A stretch of DNA of 64,000 nt from Ephydatia muelleri (GCA_013339895.1 JABACO010000018.1:1483453-1547452); one strand, 5' to 3'. Shown: positions 1-12,364, counted from the first letter of the stretch. The notes: generated by a model from the letters alone, not told the origin. Numbers and translations: made by a program.

Positions 1-3000
1 TGCACCAGGCTTCAATGGACCAACCTGCTCCAATGACATCAACTACTGTACCCCAACCACCTGTCTACATGGAGGCACCTGTTATGATGGATATGGTACC
101 TACACCAATTGTACATGTGCACCAGGCTTCAATGGACCAACCTGCTCCAATGACATCAACTACTGTACTCCAACCACATGTCTAAATGGAGGCACCTGTT
201 ATAATGGATATGGTACCTACACCAATTGTACATGCGCACCAGGCTTCAATGGACCAACCTGCTCCAATGACATCAACTACTGTACCCCAACCACCTGTCT
301 ACATGGAGGCACCTGTTATGATGGATATGGTACCCACACCAATTGTACATGTACATCAGGCTTCAATGGACCAACCTGCTCCGATGACATCACCTACTGT
401 ACTCCAACCACCTGTCTAAATGGAGGCACCTGTTATGATGGATATGGTACCTACACCAATTGTACATGTGCACCAGGCTTCAATGGACCAACCTGCTCCG
501 ATGACATCAACTACTGTACTCCAACCACCTGTCTAAATGGAGGCACCTGTTATGATGGACATGGTACCTACACCAATTGTACATGCGCACCAGGCTTCAA
601 TGGACCAACCTGCTCCAATGACATCAACTACTGTACCCCAACCACCTGTCTAAATGGAGGCACCTGTTATGATGGACATGGTACCTACACCAATTGTACA
701 TGTGCACCAGGCTTCTATGGATCAACCTGCTCCAACGACATCAACAACTGTACCCCAAACACTTGTCTAAATGGAGGCACCTGTGTTGAAGGATTGGGTC
801 CACTTATAAGCTGTAGTTGTGCTGTTGGCTTTGCTGGTAGTAATTGTAACACTGATCTTCCATTCTGTACCCCAACCACTTGTCTAAATGGAGGCACCTG
901 TGTTGAAGGATTGGGTCCACTTACAAGCTGTAGTTGTGCTGTGGGCTTCGCTGGTAGTAATTGTAACACTGATCTTCCATTCTGTACCCCAACCACTTGT
1001 CTAAATGGAGGCACGTGTGTTGAAGGATTGGGTCCACTTACAAGCTGTAGTTGTGCTGTGGGCTTTTCTGGTAGTAATTGTACCACTGATCTTCCATTCT
1101 GTACCTCAACCACTTGTCTAAATGGAGGCACCTGTGTTGAAGGATTAGGTCCACTTATAAGCTGTAGTTGTGCTGTTGGCTTTGCTGGTAGTAATTGTAA
1201 CACTGATCTTCCATTCTGTACCCCAACCACTTGTCTAAATGGAGGCACCTGTGTTGAAGGATTGGGTCCACTTACAAGCTGTAGTTGTGCTGTGGGCTTC
1301 GCTGGTAGTAATTGTAACACTGATCTTCCATTCTGTACCCCAACCACTTGTCTAAATGGAGGCACCTGTGTTGAAGGATTGGGTCCACTTATAAGCTGTA
1401 GTTGTGCTGTTGGCTTTGCTGGTAGTAATTGTAACACTGATCTTCCATTCTGTACCCCAACCACTTGTCTAAATGGAGGCACCTGTGTTGAAGGATTGGG
1501 TCCACTTACAAGCTGTAGTTGTGCTGTGGGCTTCGCTGGTAGTAATTGTAACACTGATCTTTCATTCTGTACCCCAACCACTTGTCTAAATGGAGGCACC
1601 TGTGTTGAAGGATTGGGTCCACTTATAAGCTGTAGTTGTGCTGTTGGCTTTGCTGGTAGTAATTGTAACACTGATCTTCCATTCTGTACCCCAACCACTT
1701 GTCTAAATGGAGGCACCTGTGTTGAAGGATTGGGTCCACTTACAAGCTGTAGTTGTGCTGTGGGCTTCGCTGGTAGTAATTGTAACACTGATCTTCCATT
1801 CTGTACCCCAACCACTTGTCTAAATGGAGGCACCTGTGTTGAAGGATTGGGTCCACTTACAAGCTGTAGTTGTGCTGTGGGCTTCGCTGGTAGTAATTGT
1901 AACACTGATCTTCCATTCTGTACCCCAACCACTTGTCTAAATGGAGGCACCTGTGTTGAAGGATTGGGTCCACTTACAAGCTGTAGTTGTGCTGTGGGCT
2001 TCGCTGGTAGTAATTGTACCACTGATCTTCCATTCTGTACCCCAACCACTTGTCTAAATGGAGGCACCTGTGTTGAAGGATTGGGTCCACTTATAAGCTG
2101 TAGTTGTGCTGTTGGCTTTGCTGGTAGTAATTGTAACACTGATCTTCCATTCTGTACCCCAACCACTTGTCTAAATGGAGGCACCTGTGTTGAAGGATTG
2201 GGTCCACTTATAAGCTGTAGTTGTGCTGTTGGCTTTGCTGGTAGTAATTGTAACACTGATCTTCCATTCTGTACCCCAACCACTTGTCTACATGGAGGCA
2301 CCTGTGTTGAAGGATTGGGTCCACTTACAAGCTGTAGTTGTGCCGTGGGCTTTTCTGGTAGTAATTGTACCACTGATCTTCCATTCTGTACCTCAACCAC
2401 TTGTCTAAATGGAGGCACCTGTGTTGAAGGATTGGGTCCACTTATAAGCTGTAGTTGTGCTGTTGGCTTTGCTGGTAGTAATTGTAACACTGATCTTTCA
2501 TTCTGTACCCCAACCACTTGTCTAAATGGAGGCACCTGTGTTGAAGGATTGGGTCCACTTACAAGCTGTAATTGTGCTGTGGGCTTCTCTGGGAGTAATT
2601 GTACCACTGAACTTCCATTCTGCACCTCAACTACATGTCTAAATGGAGGCATCTGTTATAATGGATTTAGTGAAGGAGACGGTCCACTTACTAGTTGTAG
2701 TTGTGCTGCGGGCTTCACTGGAAACAATTGTAGCATTGATCTTTCATTCTGTACCCCAACTACCTGTCTAAATGGAGGCGATTGTGTTGAAGGTTATGGT
2801 ACTTCAGTATCATGTATTTGTCCACAAGGTGCTGTTGGAGCAGGTTGTGGTAAGCTATACATTGTGAGGAAGTGAATTTGCAATTGTATAAGCATCCTTC
2901 GAATCTTGTAAAATGTTGGGTGCCATAAAAAAGGCCAACTCAGACCAGTTCTAATGAAAAATCTTATCTGGATGTTGAGAAAAGTGGCCCCTTCTTGCAA

Positions 3001-6000
3001 AATCTGGTCCCCTGTATAGCTAACCACGCTCTACAACCTAACGCTATAGTTATAAGCCCATTGAGATGAGCATTAGCTACTCATAACCTGTGGCCTGCAA
3101 CACTCAAACATGAGGTCAGTCACCCTGGAACATTTCTTTCCTTACAACACAAAGGGGCCAAAGTCTACACAAAGGGACAGCAGTGTTTCAAGGTTGTAGA
3201 AAACTGGGTTCCAGATTTGCATATAAACACTCAAAAGCTATGTGTGCAGTAAAGTCTGCATGTATTAATTTTCTTCTAACAATTGCAGCTGGTATAGATA
3301 TATAGTTAGTATAATTAAATTCTTAATTTTTGCTGAGTGTCTATTTATGTAAAAGTATATATTGCCTAAAATACAATAGTTATGTAAATTATGGTCTCAT
3401 GTGCGGTTAGTAGCTATATCAGCTAATTGCATTATAATACAGATCATGTTCTCTTTTTGCTATGCTTTTTGATAGAAATACATTGTGAAATGGCACCCAG
3501 AATTTCTGTACAACCTGAAAGTGTGTCGACCTATTTGAATTCTCAAGTTACTCTGAATTGTCAGGTGCTTGGGTGTCCTAGTCCTCATATCACTTGGTTC
3601 AGAGACAGTGTCGCTGTTTCCAATGGGCCATATCTTGTGATCCCAATGCTGGCACCGTCCCATAGAGGTTTCTATATGTGCACGGCTGTCAATAAGCATG
3701 GGTCTGTATCATCTAATGAAGCAAGACTTTCAGTGAAAGGTTTGGGCATATGCATTGCTATTATATTTGTGTCACCAACATCTTTATATTTCTAAGGTCT
3801 ATATCAGTATTCTGCACATCTTGAATTAAATGTATCAGCAACACAGGAAATTGCTGACAAGGTACAAGTAGCATGGGGGTATAAACATTTAATGTTTCTC
3901 CCCTGCACCGATATCAAAAGAATTACAATAAAGGTACCGAGAGCCTGGAGCAGTTCCCTTAAAATTAACCCTAACATGCCTCTCCCTTTGGTTAGAAATT
4001 AGTGTTTTAAAATGACTAATTTAGCAAGCTAGTGTAGTGTATTCAAGTGTGTGAGCCATTCATATGAAATGTGGGAGGAGGGGGAGGGAGGAGGGGGAGG
4101 GAGGAGGGGGAGGAGGAGGGGGAGAGAGGAGGAGGAGGGAGGAGGGGAGGAGGGGGAGGGAGGAGGGGGAGGGAGGAGGGGGAGGGAGGAGGGGGAGGGA
4201 GGAGGGGGAGGGAGGAGGGGGAGGGAGGAGGGGGAGGGAGGAGGGGGAGGGAGGAAGGGAGGAGGGGGAGGGAGGAGGGGAGGGGAAGGGAGGAGGGGGA
4301 GGAGCTAGGGTATAGGACTCAGTAAACAAACATTTTTATCAATTTGCCAATTTGCTGTTTACATATAATACAGGCATTGTTGATTTTTCTGTCATTACTG
4401 ACAGACACTATTTTGCAAATTGTAATTGCTGTTACCTCTCAATGCAACATATCATACGTTGCATGCACACAAATATGTAACAACTTAATGGGAAATAGGT
4501 ACTGACCATGCTATAATGGAGATGCATGGCACTTTCCTGAATTGCATGGGGAATTTTGCTTCAATGCTCTAACTTAAGCTCTGTGCCAAACTGTTATGTA
4601 ATGTATAGAGACTGGGTACAAGTGTGATTAATCTATTTGTTACAGTGATGACTTTAAGCATGACAACTTATATCACAAATGTGTTCTAAAATGTTCTAGC
4701 TGAGCAATCATCTTGCGGGAAGATTTGTTCTCAATAACAGTGGGCGTATAATCTTTTCTAACATAAGGTAAGCATAACACTTCTGTGGTGTGTGAACATT
4801 TCAAAAGCATGTAACATCTTAAATTAAGTTGTGCAACTTAATATGTATCCTTACTGTTGCATTGTACTTTTCTGAATGCAATGTTATTGTAACTATTGTT
4901 TTGGTTGTGAACACAGTTCCACAAAATAGGCGCAGTTTAAAACAGGGTGCAAAATTGTGCACACACACATCAAACTTAACTTATGGGAATATTTAGTAAA
5001 GGGCATAGAAAATGTGTTAGATGCTTGATACAAAACCACACCATGGATTCAATCCTTCATAGGACCAGCTATCATGGGTCGGCTGTATTGCCATGTACAA
5101 GATGCACAATAGACTTGTTTGGCTGGTTCGGCAGGGGACATTGTCAGATCAGGTTATGACGCAGCAGTATTTAGGATTTCTATACGACCTTTGATGAGTT
5201 AGATACTATGCTATGATGATCTTCGCCTTGGACGTCAATTTGGTGATTAATTTGTAGTGTAGAATGTGAGGCTGACAACCTCATAGCAGTATGCTGTTGG
5301 ATAGGAAAAAATGATGTCAAGTGCATTACAAGTTATCAAGTGAAGAAGAATATTCCATTATTAGCCCTCTCGGTAGTGTGCTAAGCTTGTTGTAAAATTG
5401 TTGCATTGAAATCTAAAGTGCATTGAAAGCTTCTAAATAATGTGACTATGCCTATCATATGTGCAATTCAAACTCATAATTCTTTTTCTTTCTTAGTTAT
5501 TCAGGCTACACAATAGATGCTCTCATTACAGTGGCTGCAAATGATTCTTTTGACTTCAATTTTGTCATCAATGAGTTATATAACCTTCTATTGGTCTTGG
5601 AATATTTACAAACTACCAACACCAGCATCCAAAGATTTGGTAAGATGGAAAGAAATAGAATTCTATTTGTTCTATAACTGCTTTGATCAATGAATAGATG
5701 GCTGTCCTCTTGATAGCACCTGTGCTAACAAGTATTTGTGGCCAGAGTCTGAAATTGGCACCACTTATTCGCCATATTCTTGCATCCAACGTCGTTGTGG
5801 AGGTACTTATTCCAGTGGAGGGCACTGGGAACCAGTTGTAGCCACATGCCCCACCGACTATGTGTTGTGTGCTTTGAGTGAATTAGAATACCTTCTTTCT
5901 GATGCACTTAATAGCACTGAGGTTTGTGGTTACCAGGAAAATGCATATGCAATTGCTCACATTTTCACTCTCTGTTAAAATGCAGGTTGGTAATCAGCTT

Positions 6001-9000
6001 TTGGCAAGCATAGATAACTTGCTAAATACAAATCATGACACAATATATCAGAACCAAGGTGCTGCAAGGTAATGTTATATCTTTGAACATTAGATTTTTT
6101 AATGTCAACCTCTTATCAACAGAGAATGTATGCAACTGGAACAAATCAGCTAAATTATCAAATGAGCATTGGTGGATTTCATAACACACTGGGCACTTTT
6201 TCACAATAGTTTGAAAATGAGATGATAGAAATTGATGGTTGATGGTTTGTGCCACATTAATACAAGATGCATGAAATACAAGTTTCATACTACACACAAT
6301 TTCTATAAATAGGACATTTTATTTGTCTGCATAGAAGATACTTAATATGTTATATACACCAGGGCTGTGTGGTCAAACACATGCATTTTGGTAGTTAAGC
6401 TGATTTGTTCCAGTTCTCTAAGCTTGTATTATTTGTAGCTCAATTCTGTTTTCAATCACCCTCAAACGTTCATGGCATGGCAATTGAATTGTGTTAAAGT
6501 TTTTTTAGCATCAGACAATCTATGATTACAAGTAGATTGTTTGGGGGGGGGGGGGGGGTTTGTACGCCCAATGCTTCATGTTTGAAAACCTCATTTTATT
6601 TCTTATTTGAATATGCGTGAAAACCAATTATTATCATTAATCTAGCCTGATAACACCTATCGACTGACTAGGTCAGTCCAAAAGCTCAGATATTTGGCCC
6701 CCCCCCCCCCCCCCCCCCCCCTCTGGCACCAAAGGTGCTGTGTCACCTCAATACCTAACATATTGCCAATGCAATTGGTACATACATATCTTTACAAGCA
6801 GTTATTTAATCCCTTAGTCCTCTAGAGAACGTTACATGTGCTTGTCATGATTATCATATTTTCTTTTTGTTGCATTCAAGTTTGTTATAAATCCTCAGCA
6901 CTGCTTTGTGTACGTGTGACAATGGACACCTCAATTAAAAGATGTCATGAATATTTATTTAACCAGGTTGTTCAATATTCTGAACTACTACTCCAATAAT
7001 GCCATAATTAATCAGACCAGAGAGTATGTGGGGGAAAAATTTGCTATCAAGTTGGAAGACGTCAATGTTTCAAGTGGCTGCTTTGCTGCAAGGAACTTCA
7101 GTGTCAACTTAGGTTCAGTTGATATGGCAGTTATGTTGAATACAACGATAAAACAAAATTCTATTGGTTCAAGTGATACAGAAAACACGACTGCTTCCAT
7201 TCACATCCTCCCTCTGTACTCTAACAATTGCAGCAAAACCGAATCATCTGTCCATAGATTGACATTTTACACATTTCTTCAGAACACACTTTTCCCATCC
7301 CCAGAACAGGACAAGAAGGGCTTCAAACTTGGATCTATTATTATCAGTATAGGAGGAAGTGCTGCGTATTTTGCTGAGAAATTGGATTTCTCATTCCAAG
7401 TAGTTAAGGTGAAGGGGTCAGCCATCTACTGTGAAGCTGTATATGGGAAGAGATACTATAATTTTAGGTATTGTGCATTTGTTTTCTAGGGTGCTACCAA
7501 TGCTCAACCTGTGCAGTGGGTTCCAACTTACAAAAATGACTCATACCAAGTTGGAATGTGGTCAACTAATGACATCAAGCTGATAAGCAAAGAGAACAAT
7601 GCAATCATTACTGAAACAGAATTAAAAAACCTTGGTCAAAAGGCAGCAGTTTACCAAGCTAATTTTGGAATACTTTTAGTAAGTCCGATTATTTTGTTAG
7701 TAAATGAAAAGTTGATATGTGCGACACATTTTCTCTTTAACCCCTTTTTATGCTATGTGTTCAATATGTAGGACCTCAATCCTGGAGGTGTGGACTGTCC
7801 TGCTGCTGGCATACTCTCGGTTATTGGCACCATCACCTCCATTGTTTCTTTGCTCTTCTTTGTTGCAACCTACCTATCGTCTAGGTGAGTAATGAATTGA
7901 ACACGTGCAGGCACAACATTAAAAAGAGTGCATACCTTGAGAACACAAAAACATGTCATCTTTTCTCAGACCTCTGCGTCGATCTGAACATGGTCAAGTG
8001 CTCATTAATATGTCCTGTGCATTGCTATTCCTGTACATAACATTTTTGGTTGCTGCTAATGTGCAGAGTGTCCCTGTGCTGTGTGGTATCAGTGCAGCTT
8101 TGGTCCACTACTTCATGCTGGTTTACTTCATGTGGACTGCAGCTGAAGCAGTCTTTCTATACATCAAGTTAGTGAAGATATTGGGACACAAAATCAATCA
8201 CTTTTCTTTTAAATGTGGACTTATCTCATGGCGTAAGTGTTATACCAGAATTTTATATCAAATCATACCTAACCCTGCATCCCCACCTTTCAGTGGTTCC
8301 TCTTGGTATTGTAATCATTTCAGCTGGAGCTGGCTACCGTTATTACTACAATTCGAATTAGTATGTTGAATTACGAAGTCTTTCATGAAAGACTTTATAT
8401 TCAATGAGTCAGTGAAAGACTTGATTGAATGATATAATCGTCTAGCGATATTTATTTTGTTCTCATTCCTTTGTAGCTGTCGTGCTAGTGGACTTCCCTT
8501 CTACCTTGGATTTATTGTCCCTTTCCTTGCTATCTATGTCTTCAATTGGGTCATGTTCATCATAGTAATGGCTTCTCTCTGTAGAAACTCAGCCAAGTTG
8601 ACAAGTGTAACAACATCGAACGCCACAGGTGGTAATAGCCACAAGTTACGCCATGTTCTGATTGCGGCTGGATTAGCCCTGGTGTTGGGGCTAGGATGGG
8701 GATTCGGTCTCGCGGCGAGTAGCCACAACATCAATGCCTTGGCATGCACCTTTCAGTTTCTATTCAGCGTCTTCGTGAGCTGCCAGGGGTTCCTCCTTTT
8801 GTTCTTCCATGGAATAAGAAACAAAGATGCCAAAAAGGTTTGGCGGTCATGGATTGGCCTCCGCAGCAAGTCATATCCTGTCACCATGAACGTGACGGGA
8901 GAGGGAAAAATTCAAAGCAATGACCAGATCATGGTCATTCGAAACACTTCTTCTAATGATGATTCGTCAGTACCTCTGGATGTTAGCAACCCTGAAAAGC

Positions 9001-9239
9001 CTGCAGCAACTGACCAAAGTGAACTATCATCATCACTTGACAGTAGTCCTCTTGTCGATGAAGAGTCCGCTACAATTGCAGCAGAAGAGAAGGTCGCACC
9101 AAAGAAGACTTTCAGCAGTTTTATGTCACTGTCATTGCTGAGAAAGAATGCAACTGGAGGGTTTCCTTCATTTCGAAGTGACAGCCGGTTGCAATTTGCT
9201 AAACTAGCAGAGTTAGATGAAGATGATACAACTCTTTGA
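1..9239 (+). CDS. Adhesion G-protein-coupled receptor with EGF array and Ig domain (5' partial, spliced)
   Basis: A cell-surface adhesion-class (7tm2) receptor. The model is <2-2849, 3476-3739, 3797-3861, 4700-4767, 5497-5639, 5698-5921, 5986-6068, 6967-7438, 7490-7678, 7772-7884, 7970-8232, 8294-8360 and 8477-9239; each intron is GT-AG and all phases agree. Domains in order: about 24 EGF units of 39 residues; an Ig domain (3500-3735; Cys, Trp and GFYMC motif); a hormone-receptor-like Cys/Trp domain (5700-5870); a GAIN-like region (5986-7678); then TM1 from 7790. The 7TM part shows RRSEHGQV before TM2, LVHYFMLVYFMW in TM3, a Cys in ECL2 (NYCRASG) and GLGWGFGL in TM6. The GPS lacks the usual Cys pairs and reads VYQANFGILL where HLTNFAVLM is expected, so autoproteolysis is doubtful. 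The C-terminus DDTTL fits a class I PDZ ligand. The start lies upstream of the window. The 7TM assignment is firm; the hormone-receptor label is tentative. Confidence 0.88.
2..2849 (+). repeat. 117-bp tandem EGF-coding repeats (two subfamilies)
   Basis: About 24 head-to-tail units of 117 bp, each encoding one 39-residue EGF module with six Cys. Units before about 760 carry the TYTNCTC / FNGPTC signature. Units after it carry the SCSCAV / GFAGSNC signature and differ from each other by only a few bases. All sit in one open exon (codons start at positions congruent to 2 modulo 3) that ends at 2849 in phase 1. The high identity points to recent unit duplication or gene conversion. The first subfamily is nearly identical in DNA to the EGF units of the Reeler-EGF gene at 31690-36550 and 41575-43110. 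Confidence 0.95.
4071..4306 (+). repeat. G-rich purine microsatellite (GGGGGAGGGAGGA-type)
   Basis: About 235 bp of nearly pure purine on the + strand, in the intron between receptor exons 3797-3861 and 4700-4767. The dense G runs could form G-quadruplex or triplex structures. Long open frames across it are composition artefacts. Confidence 0.95.
6541..6722. repeat. Homopolymer G run and C run in a receptor intron
   Basis: A run of about 17 G near 6541-6558 and a run of about 24 C near 6699-6722 lie 140 bp apart in the 0.9-kb intron between exons 5986-6068 and 6967-7438. They are complementary and could pair as a hairpin. Run lengths in an assembly are unreliable. Confidence 0.85.
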
Positions 9240-9600
9240 CACTAAAGCGACTTGAAAAATCAGTGCAAGCATTAGTCTTTCCAAGGAAAAATGATGCCAT
9301 ATTGGTTTCTAGTTATGTGTAGTATATGCAGATACATGCATTTACATGACAAGAAGAAAATTAAATTTTAAAGCAATAATAATTTAATATGTATGTACAT
9401 AGGCAGTCGTGTGCGTTTATAGAATTGCGTTCTTCTAGTCCTGTGATGATATGTTTTGAATGGTGTTTCTGTTTGGCATTGGTACCAGGCTTACTAATTA
9501 TTCTTTGGACGTGCCCAGCCCCTAGTCTGGTACCCTTGAATTCAAGGCTTTCCGACCATTTCTTTTCTTGAAGGATGAAATGAAACCATCTGTGATTCGG
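9240..9600. other. Receptor 3' flank, no gene seen
   Basis: This stretch lies between the receptor stop codon and the retroelement. It is AT-rich with an A/T-rich tract around 9357-9390, and I see no canonical AATAAA or coding signal. It may hold the receptor 3' UTR and possibly the unrecognised 5' LTR. Confidence 0.5.
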
Positions 9601-9623
9601 AGGACGGTCTGAGTGGAGCAATG

Positions 9624-10406
9624 TCGGCTATCACTACCCTGACCGAGTCACATGAAAAGGAAGTAGATCTACAAGCAGAAATTGCTAGGGAGAAGCAGAG
9701 ATTAAAGCGCTGCTGGAAGAATGATGTTGGCACATGAGGAGTTACTTGAAAAGAAAAATGATGAGATAGCACTTCTAAAGGCGGAACTGAATGCTGAACA
9801 CCACAAAGCCTTCAAAATCTGCATCTTTGTCAGTGAGTAGTTCTAGGTCTAGTAGGAGCACAAGCAGAGAAGTGAAGGACAATGAACAAGAGAAATGTCA
9901 AGTGGACCATGGTCGCAGGTGTGAGGGAGAGGAAAGGCACCACCTACAGGTGAACAACCAGATATCCTTTGGGAAGACTGGCTATTTACTTTCAAGAGAG
10001 TGTCCCACATGGAATGGTTGGTCTGAGTCAGAAAAGCTATTTCAACTAGCAGGCCACTTTGAGAGGGAAGCCCCTGCAAGAATGGACTCTTCTTGGCATG
10101 AATGCTACCAAGAATTTTGGAACACCCTTGGCTATACTGCAAAATAGACTTAATCCTGCTCTTGTAGCTCAGGACTTCTGCCACTTAGCACAACAGCATG
10201 GTGAAACAGTGACTAACTTCATACATTGCTTGGAGAGTGTCTTCAGGAGAGCGTCTGGAAGAGAGAAATTCTCTGTGGAGAAGAGAGATGCCCTATCATA
10301 TGGTAAACTGCAAGAAGGTCTCAAGTATGACCCATTGAAATCCCCAGCTGTGTCAGAAGCCCACACTTATCAGGAGTTGTGCATCTCAGCCAGAAGTGAG
10401 GAGTGA
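9624..10406 (+). pseudogene. gag-like fragments of the retroelement
   Basis: A Glu/Lys-rich coiled-coil-like start near 9624-9740 is followed by two overlapping open pieces (9791-10147 and 10059-10406) in different frames. The second has the helical, charged look of a gypsy gag core (EVFRRASGREKF-like stretch, then SYGKLQEGL). Stops separate the pieces, so it is not one intact gene. Identification rests mainly on position before the zinc knuckle and protease. Confidence 0.6.
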
Positions 10407-10582
10407 CGTCAGAGTGATCTACTGAACAGGCAGCAATATCAACAGCAGAGCTCTACCAAACCATTGAGAAAGTCAGATGATAAGGATGATCATCAGGGTG
10501 GAAGAGGTGCCAGTTTAAACAGTAAACAGCAGTCCCAGGGAACTAAACCCAATTCACAGAGTGAGGAAGCAGGAAAATCAAG

Positions 10583-10640
10583 GCATTGCTGTAATTGTGA
10601 CAGAGCTGGTCACTTTGCTAAGGACTGCAAGCTTCCTAAA
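10583..10640 (+). pseudogene. CCHC zinc knuckle of the retroelement nucleocapsid
   Basis: The sequence encodes CNCDRAGHFAKDC in a CX2CX4HX4C arrangement, the nucleic-acid-binding knuckle of retroelement nucleocapsid. A stop codon follows within four codons. Confidence 0.85.
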
Positions 10641-10757
10641 TGAGAAAGTGTTGGGCCTACCAACAAACCATTGAAAACCAAGATGGTCAAGAGTGGAGAT
10701 CTAGACGATGCATTGAGTTATATGTAGTCAGACTCTGACGAGTCATTATATGTTAAG

Positions 10758-11135
10758 GTGGTACATATCACAGACCAAGGGAGAGAGCCCAAGTGTGTAC
10801 CCTGCTTTGGCATAGTGGACAGTGGAGCTGATATTAGTATCATGGGTAGCAAACTGTTCAAGCAAGTCACAGCTGTGGCTAGATTGCATAAGAGAGACTT
10901 CCAACGACCTGACAAAACTCCACGTGGCTATGATAGGAAACCATTCCATATTGACAGCAAGGTGAACCTTGATATCTGTTTTCAAGATAAGGTGATGAAT
11001 ACCCCTGTGTATGTAAAAATGGATGCTCCAGAACAGTTGCTACTTTTGGAAGGTGTGTGTAGGCAACTTGGAGTTATATCTTACCATCCAGAGGTGCATC
11101 CCCATGAAAGAGCAGAAAAAGATGCACAAGAATAG
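10758..11135 (+). pseudogene. Retropepsin-like aspartic protease fragment
   Basis: An open stretch of about 125 codons contains the active-site signature IVDSGADISIMG, typical of retroviral-type aspartic proteases (D-S/T-G-A). It ends at a stop before the reverse transcriptase and is separated from the knuckle by stops. It is therefore a relic of the polyprotein, not a functional enzyme. The catalytic triad itself is intact. Confidence 0.85.
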
Positions 11136-11486
11136 ATAATGTACTGTGCCTACAGTTAGAGTGCAACTCATCCAGGATGTGCGAATTTTACCTTACCAGA
11201 GTAGTAGGGTTAAGGTCAAATTGGATGGTGGCAACGGATTCCAAAGAATACACCCTTGCTGCTCAAAGCTGATAGCATATTGTGGGATGAACTGAACATG
11301 CAGTTAGTGAATGCTGTAGTCCAACCTGCAGATGATGGCAATGCATTAGTTACACTGGACGAATCCTTCAGATGATGGAGTCTGGGAGACAGATCAGTGT
11401 AGCGCTCTAGCATAGTCTGTGGAGGTGGTTGCACACATGAAGAAAATTGCAATGGAAGTAGCAGTGAGTCTTTTTGTCTTGGGAGT

Positions 11487-12355
11487 GTGGTTGGAATTTT
11501 TACAAGTCCTGACAATGAATTGCGAAAACAGAAGCTAACAGAGTATTTTGTGTCGGAATTCTCTGATAGCTTTTTTTCCGCAGAGGAGCAGGACAGTCTG
11601 TTATCAGTGGTTGGAGACTATCATGATGTTTTTTCTCTGAATGGGCAGAGGGGAAAGGCAGATCTAGTTGAAATGGATATCAATACTGGCGAAGCTACTC
11701 CAACCAGACAGGCAGTTTGACGACTACCATTTGCAGTGCGGCAAGAGGTTGCATGGCAATTGAAAGAGATGCGAGACAATAATGTGATTCAGCCATAAAA
11801 CAGTCCATGAGCTAGTCCAATAGTACTTGCTCACAAGAAGGATGGCACACTATGGATGTAGGAAGCTTCACTCCGTCACCAAGCGAACAAGTTTCCATGA
11901 CCTATTGGATCAGTTAGGAAAGTCTAAATAATTTTCTGCCCTCGACCTGGCTGCAGGCTTTTGGCAGATCAGAATGAACAACTCATTGAAAGAGAAAACT
12001 AGCTTTTGGCACCCAGAATGGATTGTTGAATTTCAGGTCAGTAATGCCCTGTGGGTTGACAAATGCCCCGGCAGTTTTTCAGAAGTTCATGCAGAGGGTG
12101 ATCAGTGATCTAAACCCACCTGAAGGTCCAGACTTCATGGGAGTCTATGTGGATGATTTGCTAATATCTTCATGCTCATTCGAAGAACATCTTGACCACT
12201 TGAGCAGAGTCACGAGCAGATTACGGAGTGCTAATCTGAAGTTAAAACTGACCAAGTGTCAGTTTGTAAGACCCAGAGTGGAGAACCTAGGTCATGTGAT
12301 CTTGTCTGCAGGACTGAGCCCTAACCAAAAACAAGTGGCCGCCATCAGCAACTAA
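11487..12355 (+). pseudogene. Reverse transcriptase fragment (Ty3/gypsy-like)
   Basis: 11487-11720 encodes the RT-proximal linker, 11721-12020 is broken by several stops, and 12023-12355 is open with CGLTNAPAVFQKFM and the catalytic box VYVDDLLI. This matches the palm region of gypsy RT. The reading ends at a stop at 12353-12355, just before the gap. RNase H and integrase are absent from the visible sequence. Confidence 0.9.
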
Positions 12356-12364
12356 CCTCAGCCA

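Larger units (their letters stand above)
9600..12364 (+). mobile_element. Degenerate Ty3/gypsy-like LTR retroelement, truncated by gap
   Basis: Pieces of an LTR-retrotransposon polyprotein lie in the usual order: coiled-coil gag start, gag core, CCHC knuckle, retropepsin, then reverse transcriptase. Many in-frame stops and frame changes show it is inactive. The 5' end is placed only roughly because no LTR is visible, and the 3' half would lie in the 1000-N gap. It sits 3' of the adhesion GPCR gene on the same strand. Gag-protease-RT order with DSGAD and YVDD motifs supports Ty3/gypsy (Metaviridae-like); integrase is not present to confirm this. Confidence 0.85.

Noticed and set aside
715..2652. 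645-codon open frame antisense to the EGF array
   Set aside because: It repeats with the same 117-bp period as the EGF units and has no start or domain of its own. Any repeat of length divisible by three without a stop in that frame gives this.
3288..3300. AG acceptor after AACAATTGC as a receptor exon start
   Set aside because: Stops follow at once in the needed phase; the acceptor at 3475 gives a phase-consistent Ig exon.
4051..4329. Gly/Arg/Glu-rich and Pro-rich frames over the purine tract
   Set aside because: Low-complexity microsatellite in an intron; the frames reflect composition only.
7468..7489. 22-nt intron between GTATTG and TTCTAG in the receptor
   Set aside because: Too short to splice; the 51-nt intron 7439-7489 keeps phase and is plausible.
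9624..12355. An intact, active retrotransposon
   Set aside because: Multiple stops and frame changes in gag and RT, no visible LTR, and truncation at the gap.
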